NCBI GenBank assembly: GCA_937625935.1
Contig: OW569376.1
Coordinates: 124,001 to 188,000, forward strand
Origin: Tetramitus jugosus
Taxonomy: Eukaryota > Heterolobosea > Eutetramitea > Acrasida > Vahlkampfiidae
Direction: 5' to 3'
Length of the DNA: 64,000 bases
In this document: piece by piece, positions 1 to 8,705 of the stretch
How positions within the stretch are numbered: the first letter of the stretch is position 1
Layout of the letters: every line of letters starts with the position of its first letter
The notes under the pieces: generated by a model
Database searches by the model: none
Seen by the model: the letters and a program-made list of their open reading frames with translations, nothing else
Told to the model about the DNA's origin: nothing
Translations under genes and position numbers: made by a program

Positions 1-2
1 AT

Positions 3-2378
3 CTACCGAAAGACAAGTTGGTTTACAACTCTTTGCATCCATATTTTACTTGCATTCCCATCATTGCCTACATTCTAATCAGAAACTATAGCGCATTACT
101 CAGGAATCGATACAGCGCAGCATTCCGTCACTTTGGAAAGATGACACTGGAGACATACTTGTTGCAACATCATCTGTTTTTGGCAGCGAATGCCAAGAAG
201 TTGTTCGTTCTAATACCTGGACATCCAGTATTGAATATGTTAGTGGTATCGGTATTGTTTATCTTTTGCTCCAAGTTGTTATTCAACTTAACCATGGACT
301 TGAGGGATGCATTTGCTTCGGAGGAGCACACTGATCAACAGATTTGGACAAGATTCAAGGTGATTGTCTTCGTCTTCTCTTCTCTGTATTTAGTTACAAA
401 AATGTTATCACTGATTGACGTCACAATGAGTGCTCCTCTGATGGGATCATTGGTACTCACTTGTTCCATTGTGCTAGCTTTGGTACTACTCTTCATCTTT
501 CTGATAGGGAAGAAACATGAGCATTGGATATCGTCTTACGACCGAATTTTCAACATTTCACTGATTTGTTTGGTGATTGTCTCATCGGCCTTCATTGCAC
601 ACTCTCTCTTCAGATGTCTGTTCCAACTGGATGAAAAAGGAAGTAAGAAGGTCGGCTATGTTGGAGGGAGTATGCTCTGGGGAGTGTTTTCAGTTTGTTT
701 CTCACTCGGATCAATACTATTGTTCGACAATTATTCTGGATTGTTGAACATGAGTTTGTGTTTGTGGTCCAGAGGTGTGAAACAAGTCAAGTTTAGAGAA
801 GCGTATTCTAAATTTATTGCCAAAGACCCAACACAACACATCCAGGACTCTAATAGGGTGTTGAAAATGGTAAAGTTAGTTGTGGGTGTCTCATGTACTC
901 TCGCATCATTGGTAATTTTTGGATATGCATTGCATAGTATGCAGCTTCAATCTATTGTCTCTGTTGAAAGATCATCCGAACCTGTTGCTCTTCCCTTGAC
1001 TGAGGACATTATCGCTGACAAGTGCTCATCACTTCCTCCTCGACCTCTCTCCCTCTATCACGCAAATATTGATTGGACAAGTGGAGTTGATTCTGGATCG
1101 AATGTTACATTGTGTATCAAAGGTGGTGCAACCTTCTTGGATAAGCTAAAGCCTTCTGAAACGGTAACAGTGTTGTATGGGAGGGCAAGATCTGACATTG
1201 CTGATATTGGTTTTCTCTTTACACCTTGTGGAACAGATTGTTTTTGTGCAGAATTTCAAGTGTTTGAAGCAGGTCAGTACATTCTTGATGTTGGAGTCGC
1301 TCAACAATCGAGTTCTGCAAAATTTTCACGATACATTAATGTGAATCAATCGAGTGTTGTTATCACAGGGAAACAATTCACAGTGGTTCAATCTGATTCA
1401 GAAATCATGAGAACAATGCACAAGAGACCTCTCTTTCCCAATATCCTTCAAGCTCCTTCTAATGAGACGTATGTGCTTGATGGACGTTATGTGAACCAAA
1501 AGTATGCGCTTGATTCATACGCTCAACAAGAGCAACTATCCGATTTGAATTCAGTGATGCAACAGACTACTTTCAGAAATTGGTCAAATGGATTCGTTGA
1601 TAGAAACCAAGTATTCATCCATAACAAATACTTACTGAGGATGTACTCCCTGAGCGAAGCAAGGAAATGTTTGGCGAAGCATTGGGATCACATCTTATGG
1701 TTCGGAGATTCCAACTCAAGACGACTCATGACTTTGTTACTCCATGGTGAAAAGAATCCTTGCAAGGACAGAAGTGCATCATGTTGGATTGTTGGGGGAC
1801 GTTACAAGGATATCTTTGGGTTTCATGTTGAAAGAAAGGTCTGGGTTGGTCTCAATGAACAGACCTCAGATCCAGAACCTGTCTTTAAATCATTCTATTC
1901 ACGAAAGGAAGAAGGAGCTTTGATTCGATTCATGTTCATCAATGGATTGAATTCTGTTGAGAATGGAAGTGATGCATTCACAACTCTCGATAGATGGAAA
2001 CAATTCAAAGATCCTAGCGCTCATGGCGTCAAACTCGTAGTCGTGTCTGCTGGAAATTGGGACGGACAAAGAAGTTCTATGCCTGAATGGGAGGAGAACA
2101 TTAACAAATTGGCGATCGTAGTCAAGGAGAGATTTATTGACAAAGGAATTAAGGTGGTGTGGTTTACTCCAAACTTCCACACTCAAACTCTGTTCTTGAA
2201 TCCTTATGCAGTCCACAAATTGACTTCTATCGGTGCCAAGGTACTGGATGGGTTCTCGCTTGGAATTTGGAGACCTGATGAACTTCCTTTCCCAGGATAC
2301 ACTGGTCATTCAGCTTGGAGTAGAATGGAAATTCAAATGCAACTGCTCTATAACATGCTCTGTAACAACATGGAGTGA
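3..2378 (+). CDS. CAS1-type O-acetyltransferase fused to a C-terminal PC-esterase/SGNH-like domain (5' end outside window)
   Basis: The frame is open from the window edge, so the true start lies upstream. The first ~110 visible residues match the end of the CAS1 (Cas1p/CASD1) multi-pass acyltransferase domain: the LETYLLQHH helix, a P-G-H-P-V-L-N loop and SKLLFNLT. Further membrane segments follow (about residues 115-330), then a soluble region of ~450 residues. That part holds a Cys-containing beta-rich stretch and an SGNH/PC-esterase-like domain with LWFGDSNSRR near residue 565 (the GDS nucleophile block) and a GYTGHSAW histidine near the end, as in NXPE/PC-esterase proteins. Family knowledge: CASD1 puts acetyl groups on sialic acid in the Golgi, with its SGNH domain N-terminal; here an SGNH-like domain is C-terminal. 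I infer acetylation of a glycan in the secretory pathway. The acceptor sugar is unknown. It ends 56 bp before the convergent FkbM gene. Confidence 0.75.
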   Translation, partial: LPKDKLVYNSLHPYFTCIPIIAYILIRNYSALLRNRYSAAFRHFGKMTLETYLLQHHLFLAANAKKLFVLIPGHPVLNMLVVSVLFIFCSKLLFNLTMDLRDAFASEEHTDQQIWTRFKVIVFVFSSLYLVTKMLSLIDVTMSAPLMGSLVLTCSIVLALVLLFIFLIGKKHEHWISSYDRIFNISLICLVIVSSAFIAHSLFRCLFQLDEKGSKKVGYVGGSMLWGVFSVCFSLGSILLFDNYSGLLNMSLCLWSRGVKQVKFREAYSKFIAKDPTQHIQDSNRVLKMVKLVVGVSCTLASLVIFGYALHSMQLQSIVSVERSSEPVALPLTEDIIADKCSSLPPRPLSLYHANIDWTSGVDSGSNVTLCIKGGATFLDKLKPSETVTVLYGRARSDIADIGFLFTPCGTDCFCAEFQVFEAGQYILDVGVAQQSSSAKFSRYINVNQSSVVITGKQFTVVQSDSEIMRTMHKRPLFPNILQAPSNETYVLDGRYVNQKYALDSYAQQEQLSDLNSVMQQTTFRNWSNGFVDRNQVFIHNKYLLRMYSLSEARKCLAKHWDHILWFGDSNSRRLMTLLLHGEKNPCKDRSASCWIVGGRYKDIFGFHVERKVWVGLNEQTSDPEPVFKSFYSRKEEGALIRFMFINGLNSVENGSDAFTTLDRWKQFKDPSAHGVKLVVVSAGNWDGQRSSMPEWEENINKLAIVVKERFIDKGIKVVWFTPNFHTQTLFLNPYAVHKLTSIGAKVLDGFSLGIWRPDELPFPGYTGHSAWSRMEIQMQLLYNMLCNNME

Positions 2379-2434
2379 CCCAATACAATTTTGTACTAAG
2401 AAGTGACTTAATGCTCTGAGATTTTGCTTTATTC

Positions 2435-3187
2435 CTAGTTCCAATTACCATACACCTTGACGCCAGCTTTCTGGAACACCAGATTCAAACCATGCTCTGC
2501 ATAAAGCAACTGTCTGTTTTCTGGAACCACTCTTTGTCCATGGTATTCGACATAGAGCTGATCAATATAGGGAGCAGCTCCAGATAGTAGCAAGTGAGGT
2601 AAAATTTCGTACTCTGCACCTTCTACGTCCATTTTCACAATAACAAAGTCATCGATCCTATAGTTTTCTTTGATCACACGAGCAATGTCATACGCCTTGG
2701 CCTGCACAACTTTGTCACCATTCTTTGATCGGCTGTTCACAACAGTTCTATGATTTTTCATCAAGCTTGTTCCTACAGAGTCATGTTGCACAGTATCCAA
2801 ATACACATTGACATAGTCATCGTTGATGTACGCAGCACTTTGTTTCATGATATGGAGTTTGTATTGGTTTGGACGTTCAGTCATAATCTTGTTTTCAATT
2901 CTCTCTAGCTCAGAATTCCAGTGAGGATTCACCTCAAAAGCCCAAATATCCCAATCACCTGTAGCTCCTCTGCCAGAAAGCTTCCTGTTGTTGTTTAGAC
3001 CTACAGTCTTTCCATCCAAGGTCACAAAAGTCTCAATGGAATCACCCTTGTTTGCCCCTAGGTCAAAGTACACGTGTTTTGGCTCACGAGTCACCTTTGA
3101 GGTTAGAACTAGACAGCAGATGAGAAGCAAAACAGTAATGGCTCCTATGATAGTAAGGATCTTGTTCCTCTGTGTCATTCGCTGCAT
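2435..3187 (-). CDS. FkbM-family SAM methyltransferase, type II membrane protein (copy A)
   Basis: 250 residues. After a short cytosolic N-terminus (MQRMTQRNK) there is one hydrophobic anchor (about residues 10-30, IIGAITVLLLICCLVL), then a lumenal catalytic domain. The SAM-binding motif is VYFDLGANKGDS, followed by the acidic FEVNP block; the FkbM signature VKMDVEGAEYEILPHLL lies near residue 190. FkbM enzymes methylate hydroxyl groups, often on sugars; the acceptor here cannot be read. The anchor suggests Golgi or ER. A clear paralogue (copy B) starts at 39877: the catalytic domain is conserved to the final YGNWN, while anchor and stem differ. It is convergent with the CAS1-type gene, compatible with a glycan methylation step beside an acetylation step. 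The start is the first Met of the open frame, directly before the anchor. Confidence 0.85.
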   Translation of the reverse strand: MQRMTQRNKILTIIGAITVLLLICCLVLTSKVTREPKHVYFDLGANKGDSIETFVTLDGKTVGLNNNRKLSGRGATGDWDIWAFEVNPHWNSELERIENKIMTERPNQYKLHIMKQSAAYINDDYVNVYLDTVQHDSVGTSLMKNHRTVVNSRSKNGDKVVQAKAYDIARVIKENYRIDDFVIVKMDVEGAEYEILPHLLLSGAAPYIDQLYVEYHGQRVVPENRQLLYAEHGLNLVFQKAGVKVYGNWN

Positions 3188-3320
3188 ACTATGCTGTGTG
3201 GTTGTTGCGTTTTGTTCTTACTGTAGCAGCAGATTTTTTTCTATTGTCCGAAGAAAACCGTGGAAGTAAATCCCCGCTTAATATTTTATTACTCTATGAT
3301 GACGCAGAAGAGATTCTAGT

Positions 3321-3995
3321 TCATGGCTCATCATGTCCATTGTCGAACAGCACAGAGAATCGAGGAACAAATTTTCCTAAACAATTAGAACAGGTTGTTC
3401 TGTATTCTTGAGCGCTAGCAGACCATCCCATCTTGACATCAGCATCTGACAATTCAAAATTACAATCTGGACACACATCCTGCGTATCAAAGTGGAATTT
3501 GGAGAATACAGAGAGTGGATGTGCATGATTGACAGCAGTTGATATGTCAACATACAAAGGAGCTCCAGCAAAGTTCACGGATGTTGCGAGATTCGAAGCC
3601 AAATCTCCATCCAATTCCTCGGATACAGTCCTTCCATGATGCGCTGATTGTTGTAGGGATTTCAATTTCATGCTCTTCCTGTACTGTGTTTTCAACAGTT
3701 TGTGTCGTTGATCCTCAGTGAGCACAACTTGGTTGGACAGAGATGCAAGAGTAGATAGAATAGTTTTCCATGAAGCCATAATTGTTTCTCCATATCTTGA
3801 TGCACAATCGCTCATTGAGAAGGTAATGTTGGCCGGTTTTCCCCCTTCGATTCCGATCGGACTACAATTGAGAAGAACTTTGGGCTTTACAATGGGTCTC
3901 AATTTCCTTAGATGGTGTTTGCGCGAACATTTCCATAAAGGAATTTCTCATTGTAAAAGGTAGCACATTGAATACAATCAACTTTCAGCAACTTG
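3321..3995 (-). pseudogene. C-terminal fragment of a DENND4-like zinc-ribbon protein
   Basis: The intact part (3321-3902) encodes a zinc-ribbon-like end: CPDCNFELSDADVKMGW, then a second C-x2-C knuckle and FVPRFSVLFDN. This pattern (CxxC, acidic stretch, AGW-like, CxxC, F-L/V-P) resembles the C-terminus of DENND4-type Rab exchange factors. Upstream on the same strand another frame continues with KLLKVDCIQCATFYNEKF, giving a further C-x2-C, and must be joined by a frameshift near 3900. No DENN domain lies in the adjacent sequence, so I read it as a truncated duplicate or decayed gene rather than a complete gene. Assignment rests on motif memory only. Confidence 0.45.
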
Positions 3996-4220
3996 TCAAT
4001 TGTCACTGAATTCACTCGAAGAAGAAGTTGTGCGCAATTCTTTTACTGATTCGATTTTGTGCGCGGGCCATCTTCACCCGAACCGACGAATGACGAATCG
4101 AATTCGACAGGTCGATCAAAGCTCCCGACATTTATTGACCTTATGCGTTTTTAGGGCAACGTTATACTTGTCCAAACCAACACCAGAACAACTAGGTTGT
4201 GACAAAACTCAACAAACACA

Positions 4221-5088
4221 ATGCACTTTTCCTCTCGTTCCCTCAAGAAAGTTGCCATCGTTACTGCCATATTCTTCTGCTTGTTTATGATCCTTTATTG
4301 GAGAAGAAACAGTTACAGCGACAATGACAGTGACGTCTTAAGACGTTTATCATTGGACCACAATAATAATGGTGTGAATATGGACAATCACTAAGGAAGA
4401 ATTCCTTCAAGCCAGCCAACTGGCCAGAGAACTAGGAGAAAAGTGTCGCGCCAATGTTCAACAACCAGGTTGCATTACGCAAGATTGCCCTGTGCTTCCA
4501 TTTGGTTTCAATGGCAGACCAAAGAATCATCCAGAAAATGAGATTGGTAACAATTGTGAGCCATGGATGCGTCGTGATGCTGTTTTGTTGCTTAACCAAT
4601 TGGCAAAGCCCTATTTTACAGTGTTGGAGTGGAGTTCTGGATCGAGCACCATTTGGACACTGCCAAGAGTCTCTCGCATGATTTCTGTGGAGAACAATGC
4701 CGAGTGGGCACGTTCAGTCATTAAAACAGTTGAATCCATGGGGTTGAGTCACAAGGTTCAGTTCCATGTCATTCCAGGAACCAACGAGGGACCAGAGTGG
4801 GCCAAGTCTTTCAATACAGGCCAGTACTTTGTTGATTACGTGGGAGTCAAGTTACCCACAGAGTTGAATGCCAAGTATGATATGATTATTGTGGATGGAA
4901 GAGCGAGATCTGCTTGCTTGCAGCGAGCTGTGGCATTGTTGAAACCAGAGGGAGGCATTCTCGTGTTGGACAACTCTGATAGAAATTACAAGAAGGACTA
5001 TGTGCCTACTTATTGGCTGCGCTTCACTTCGATCAATGCTCAGCCCGTCGAAACTACTGTTTGGTTGTCTCAATTGCCTAGCCAGTAA
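4221..5088 (+). pseudogene. SAM-dependent methyltransferase-like, type II membrane protein (copy A, frameshifted)
   Basis: ATG at 4221 opens a frame encoding a Ser/Lys start and a clear anchor (VAIVTAIFFCLFMILYW), but it hits a stop at about 4392. The rest continues in the next frame from about 4384: ITKEEFLQASQLA, two Cys pairs, LPFGFNGRPK, then VLEWSSGSSTIW, SRMISVENN, YDMIIVDGRARS and GGILVLDNSD. These look like a class I SAM fold (motif I VLEWSSGSS, motif II VEN, motif IV IIVDGRA). The paralogue at 63532 is uninterrupted through the same stretch, so copy A carries one net frameshift around 4375-4390, either a real inactivating mutation or a sequencing error. Apart from this break everything to the stop is intact, suggesting recent loss. 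The acceptor is unknown. It lies between the FkbM and DXD glycosyltransferase genes of the left cluster. Confidence 0.75.
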
Positions 5089-5127
5089 TTCAACTTAAAG
5101 AAGAAATAGATAAACTAAAATATTAAT

Positions 5128-5215
5128 TATTGTATCAGCCTTCATTGCACTCTCTCTTCAGATACCTATTACGACTGGGTGGACAAGGAGATTAAGGAAG
5201 TATTTTCAGTGACAT
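5128..5215 (+). pseudogene. Short relic of a CAS1-type acetyltransferase gene
   Basis: About 85 bp resemble positions 578-700 of the first gene of the window: both hold catcggccttcattgc-like sequence followed by actctctcttcag and end in gtattttcagt/gtgttttcagt, with a short deletion here. No open frame survives. The remainder of 5216-5763 shows no gene I can support. This suggests that a second copy of the acetyltransferase gene once lay between the methyltransferase and the glycosyltransferase. Confidence 0.5.
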
Positions 5216-5763
5216 TATGCATGCAGAGTTGTCCTGAAACAAGCTTAGACTGCTTAGGGAAATGAACAGAAAAGAGCGTTGAGCATTGAGAATTCAGAGT
5301 ACAGCAGTGTATGCCAGAACACTCGCGATTGCATTGAAGAAGAGGGGAAGGGTTTCTGTGTGATGATCAATGTGGAGGAAACATTTCTGTCCAGTGGTTT
5401 TCGCAATTGAGGTTGTTGCATTCAAGTCAGCATTGATTGACGACCTGTTTATCTGAAAAGTTTATTCCAATTTTTATTCTCATTGATGTATCAGGAAAAC
5501 TCCCAAGTAGAAGTGAAACTGGAAGGGAACTATGGCTCTTATACAATCAAGGTCGAACAAGTGGGTAGTGGAGCTCCTTCATGAACAGTTGGTCACACTA
5601 CTGTCGTTCGGACGTGAGTTTTCTTTATCGATAAAGAATAACCCAACTCTGTACATAAATTATTTGAGGAACTAAGATTAGAAGACCAAGAAAGTTAATC
5701 AAGAGACTGTCACAGTTGGTGCTTTAGCGAGTGATTTTACTTCCGAGTTCGTGATGACCGATA

Positions 5764-6819
5764 CTATGCAGCCTTCAAATGATTGATCAGCCGAGCCAAA
5801 TCAATTTTACTTAGATCTGAGATGCCAGTTGCTTTTCTTGACGACAAAGTAGCCTGTGTACTCAAATGAAACATCTTTCGACTAAATATGGGCGAATCAG
5901 CTGTATCCATCAACTGTTTTGCTCTCATGTCAACAATAATGTGCATATCTGAAACATGGGGCTTCCCATTGAATTCATTGTGTGGGCCTAGCGTAAAATT
6001 AGCCATATAGTCCACCACTCTTTCAAACTCACTTGCGTTTCCATACACCATGGAAGGAACAGAATTCTCATAACCTGTGAACCGCTTGGGAAATGGTTGT
6101 TGTCCATAGAAATCATCAGGCCTGTATCTAAAGTTGATCAAATCGAAATCAACCATGATTCCACCTCCAACAACAGCCAATGCAATGTATCTGATGTAAC
6201 ATGATATTTCGTAGGTGGGATTGTTGACTGTTGGAAGATTGGATAATCGCTGAATCCATTCCGAGTACTTTGGATGGTGTTGAGCATCTTCTTCACTCAA
6301 CACAATCGGTTCCCAACAATTGTATTCCCACGATACTCTCCACTCTTCCAAGATATCTTGTCCCTGTGATTGTATATCTGGCATAGGAGTAAAGTACGTG
6401 TAGACCCGTCGATCAAGACCTTCATATGGAGTACAGTCAATGGGTGAGTGAAACTTCCGCTTGATGGCAGTTCTCGTAGGTTTTGGCTTTGCAGGCGACG
6501 AAACTGTTGTGGAGTTCGTTTTCGCCCCTTCTGTCGAAGTAGTGGGAGTGGTTGAGTTTGAGGTAGATGGTGTTGGGATGGGTCTCGAGGTGGATGTGGT
6601 AGAAGCAATGGGGGTGATGCAAGCTGCTTCCGTTGTTGTTGGACGTCCTGTGGGTGATGGTGTAGCTATGTTGGCGTCATCCAAAGCTGGTGTGGTTCTT
6701 GTGATGGGGTGTTCGACAACGGTGATTGTGGAAGAACATCTCCAAGTCATCATATTCAATAAGATGATTGAGATAAGGCAGACCAAAAAAATGGTAATGA
6801 GTCGAAACTTGGGTCTCAT
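5764..6819 (-). CDS. DXD-type glycosyltransferase, type II membrane protein (copy A)
   Basis: 351 residues. MRPKFRLITIFLVCLISIILL gives a signal anchor (about residues 7-24); residues ~35-115 are a Thr/Ser/Pro-rich stem likely to be O-glycosylated; the catalytic part follows. GGGIMVDFDLINF at 218-230 carries the D-F-D (224-226), preceded by CYIRYIALAVV, the arrangement seen in the DXD sugar-binding glycosyltransferases (GT32-like and capsular polysaccharide synthesis families). A Golgi enzyme transferring a sugar from a nucleotide donor is the natural reading; donor and acceptor are unknown. Copy B at 40912-41967 has the same length and differs at only about 11 residues, mostly in the anchor and stem. 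It starts 137 bp from the oppositely transcribed thioredoxin-like gene, an arrangement kept in copy B. Confidence 0.8.
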   Translation of the reverse strand: MRPKFRLITIFLVCLISIILLNMMTWRCSSTITVVEHPITRTTPALDDANIATPSPTGRPTTTEAACITPIASTTSTSRPIPTPSTSNSTTPTTSTEGAKTNSTTVSSPAKPKPTRTAIKRKFHSPIDCTPYEGLDRRVYTYFTPMPDIQSQGQDILEEWRVSWEYNCWEPIVLSEEDAQHHPKYSEWIQRLSNLPTVNNPTYEISCYIRYIALAVVGGGIMVDFDLINFRYRPDDFYGQQPFPKRFTGYENSVPSMVYGNASEFERVVDYMANFTLGPHNEFNGKPHVSDMHIIVDMRAKQLMDTADSPIFSRKMFHLSTQATLSSRKATGISDLSKIDLARLINHLKAA

Positions 6820-6956
6820 TGTGTGGTTGGTGTTTTTTGAATTTCTTGAAGGTTATGTTGTTTTTTGCTTTGACAGATTCATTCACTTTTCAGGTAAAAA
6901 GGAATTGTTCCCTAGTTTTTTTATTCCAAAAAGGAGAAAACACAAAAAAGAAACAA
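6820..6956. promoter_or_regulatory. Shared intergenic region of the divergent glycosyltransferase/thioredoxin-like pair
   Basis: This 137-bp gap separates two start codons pointing away from each other and must hold the promoters of both genes. It is T-rich on the plus strand, with several runs such as ttttttg and tttttttatt. No recognisable TATA-like element can be assigned with confidence. The matching gap of the second pair (41968-42331) is longer and not obviously alike, so co-regulation is inferred only from the conserved divergent order. Confidence 0.4.
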
Positions 6957-7475
6957 ATGCTTGGACAAATGCCTTCCTCTCGCCTTCGCCTGTTATTGCT
7001 CTGTTGGTCTCTTCTTATTGTTGTGATTGTATGTTTTTCCCTCTCATCTGTTCGTGGTTCTCGTTATGTGGAAACTTCAACCCGAGAAGAACATCGCAAC
7101 ATTATTACATTGACGCCAGACAACATCTCGCACATTACGCAAAACTATAATGTTCTGACATACTTTTACTCACCCCGGTGTGGGCACTGCGAGAGATTTT
7201 CTCCACAGATTCATAAGCTGGCGGCTCTGATCCATCGATCCAACATGAATGAACATGTGCTTGTTGCTCAGATGGACATGTCCAAGTATCCAAACATGAC
7301 AAATGCTTTCTCTGTTAACGGATTCCCCACACTCAAGCTATTCACCAAACGACAACACCATCACATTGTTCAAAACGACGATCGCATGGGTTCGCACGGA
7401 AAAGAATTCCACGCGGCACGCACTTTTCAAAATTTGCTCGACTTTTTACATTCGGAGCTGCATGACCCACAATGA
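6957..7475 (+). CDS. PDI-like thioredoxin-domain protein with CGHC active site (copy A)
   Basis: 172 residues from ATG 6957 (a second in-frame ATG at 6969 lines up with the start of copy B). A hydrophobic N-terminal segment (LRLLLLCWSLLIVVIVCFSL) is a signal peptide or anchor. One thioredoxin fold follows: VLTYFYSPRCGHCERFSPQI holds the CGHC redox centre of protein disulfide isomerases, and VNGFPTLKLF carries the cis-proline loop. It is a single-domain protein with no ER-retention KDEL end (it ends in HDPQ). It likely forms or rearranges disulfides in the ER or Golgi. The gene is head-to-head with the DXD glycosyltransferase in both clusters, so a dedicated role in folding or partnering that enzyme is an attractive inference. 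Copy B is at 42332-42787. Confidence 0.85.
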   Translation: MLGQMPSSRLRLLLLCWSLLIVVIVCFSLSSVRGSRYVETSTREEHRNIITLTPDNISHITQNYNVLTYFYSPRCGHCERFSPQIHKLAALIHRSNMNEHVLVAQMDMSKYPNMTNAFSVNGFPTLKLFTKRQHHHIVQNDDRMGSHGKEFHAARTFQNLLDFLHSELHDPQ

Positions 7476-7595
7476 GGCAAACACAATAAAACCCCGAAAC
7501 GGCCGGTCAATGTGCAGCTGTTGCTGTCAAAAACAAAAACAACTTGAAAGCACCTGGACCCACAAAAACAAAAGAAAACGACCATTCACCACAAC

Positions 7596-8705
7596 ATGAG
7601 CAATCAAAAGAGTATACCGAGACTAAAATCAAAGCACATGACGATGTTTGTCATTGTCATTTGCTCGCTTGCCTTTCTATTGTTTGTCAATGTAAGGCGA
7701 AGCAAATTCAATGTCACATCATCCTCGGCATTGCTATTGGACAAGGACAATTTTGACATGGATGATACGGAAACCATCATGCATGGTGATCAACTTGTTA
7801 GCAAATTCTTCTTTGTTGGAGTGCCCAGTACGTGCTCAGAGGTTGGCAATACGAGGCGAAGTGCCATTCGACAGCACATGAGTCAATATTCAAACATTGC
7901 TGATGTCAGGTTCTTTGTCGATCGAACAGAGCACTATCTTGCAAAGCCACCACGGCAGTGCGATGTGATTTTGCGTCATGAACAAGAACAGTACGATGAT
8001 ATTGTGTTTACGTCAAGTTTGGAGAGTCAACAGGGACCTCAAGCTCTGATTTACAAGACGGATGCAATTTTGTTCTATATGGTCTCTAGTCCCTACAAGT
8101 ATCGATTCTTGATGAAAATGGATGATGATAGTCTGGTGTTGGTCGATCGGTTCAAGGAACAACTAGAGGAAACAATTGACAAACCGTTTATACAGCAACA
8201 TTCGTGGCTCAACTCTCAATCAGCGCTGAGAAAGTCTGTTGTGTCCTATGCAGGTTACTTCCTAGGTAGATCTACTGTTCTTAACTCAAATCCAAGATTC
8301 AAGAGTGATACAGGGTTGGAATTCTATCCAATGTACGCTCAAGGCTCAACGTACTGCATCTCATCGAGGCTTGTGGAAGCACTTTACAAGTTGTCCCAGC
8401 AAGTAGAACTAACAAAGTGGGGAAGCGAGGATACCACAATGGGATTTAGAATCTTGAGTCTGGAGCACACAAGAGTTCACTTGACTGATCAATACGTATT
8501 TGCAGGTTTCGAGAACTGTGGACCACAAACGCTGGTATTCCATCCAATCAAGAAGGCAGACAAACTGCTGCTTGCTTCAAATGTTGTCTATCAGAATATA
8601 ACTAGAGCGTGTGAGATATTTTTGGAAGGTAATGCTCAACCCAAGCCAAAGCCAAAACCAGCTCCTGCAGCAACTGAGCGTTCGATACAACAACCCCAGC
8701 AATAG
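7596..8705 (+). CDS. GT31-like glycosyltransferase (beta-1,3-galactosyltransferase type), copy A
   Basis: 369 residues. One N-terminal anchor (MFVIVICSLAFLLFV, about 16-32), then a lumenal domain with the GT31 plan: TRRSAIRQHM, VRFFVDRT, EQEQYDDIVF, QGPQALIYKTDAI, KYRFLMKMDDDSLVLVDRF (the DDD metal motif near 175), YPMYAQGSTYCISSRLVEAL and WGSEDTTMGF (the ED block). The ~25 C-terminal residues are a KPKPKP/Gln tail. GT31 enzymes transfer Gal, GlcNAc or GalNAc in beta-1,3 linkage in the Golgi; donor specificity cannot be read. A paralogue of 414 residues lies at 56913. It starts 120 bp after the thioredoxin-like gene on the same strand. Confidence 0.8.
   Translation: MSNQKSIPRLKSKHMTMFVIVICSLAFLLFVNVRRSKFNVTSSSALLLDKDNFDMDDTETIMHGDQLVSKFFFVGVPSTCSEVGNTRRSAIRQHMSQYSNIADVRFFVDRTEHYLAKPPRQCDVILRHEQEQYDDIVFTSSLESQQGPQALIYKTDAILFYMVSSPYKYRFLMKMDDDSLVLVDRFKEQLEETIDKPFIQQHSWLNSQSALRKSVVSYAGYFLGRSTVLNSNPRFKSDTGLEFYPMYAQGSTYCISSRLVEALYKLSQQVELTKWGSEDTTMGFRILSLEHTRVHLTDQYVFAGFENCGPQTLVFHPIKKADKLLLASNVVYQNITRACEIFLEGNAQPKPKPKPAPAATERSIQQPQQ

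Noticed and set aside
6461-7150. 229-codon plus-strand frame antisense to glycosyltransferase copy A (and the like at 41588-42013)
   Set aside because: It is the mirror of the Thr/Ser/Pro-rich stem; Val/Gly-rich composition and repetition in both copies follow from the sense gene.
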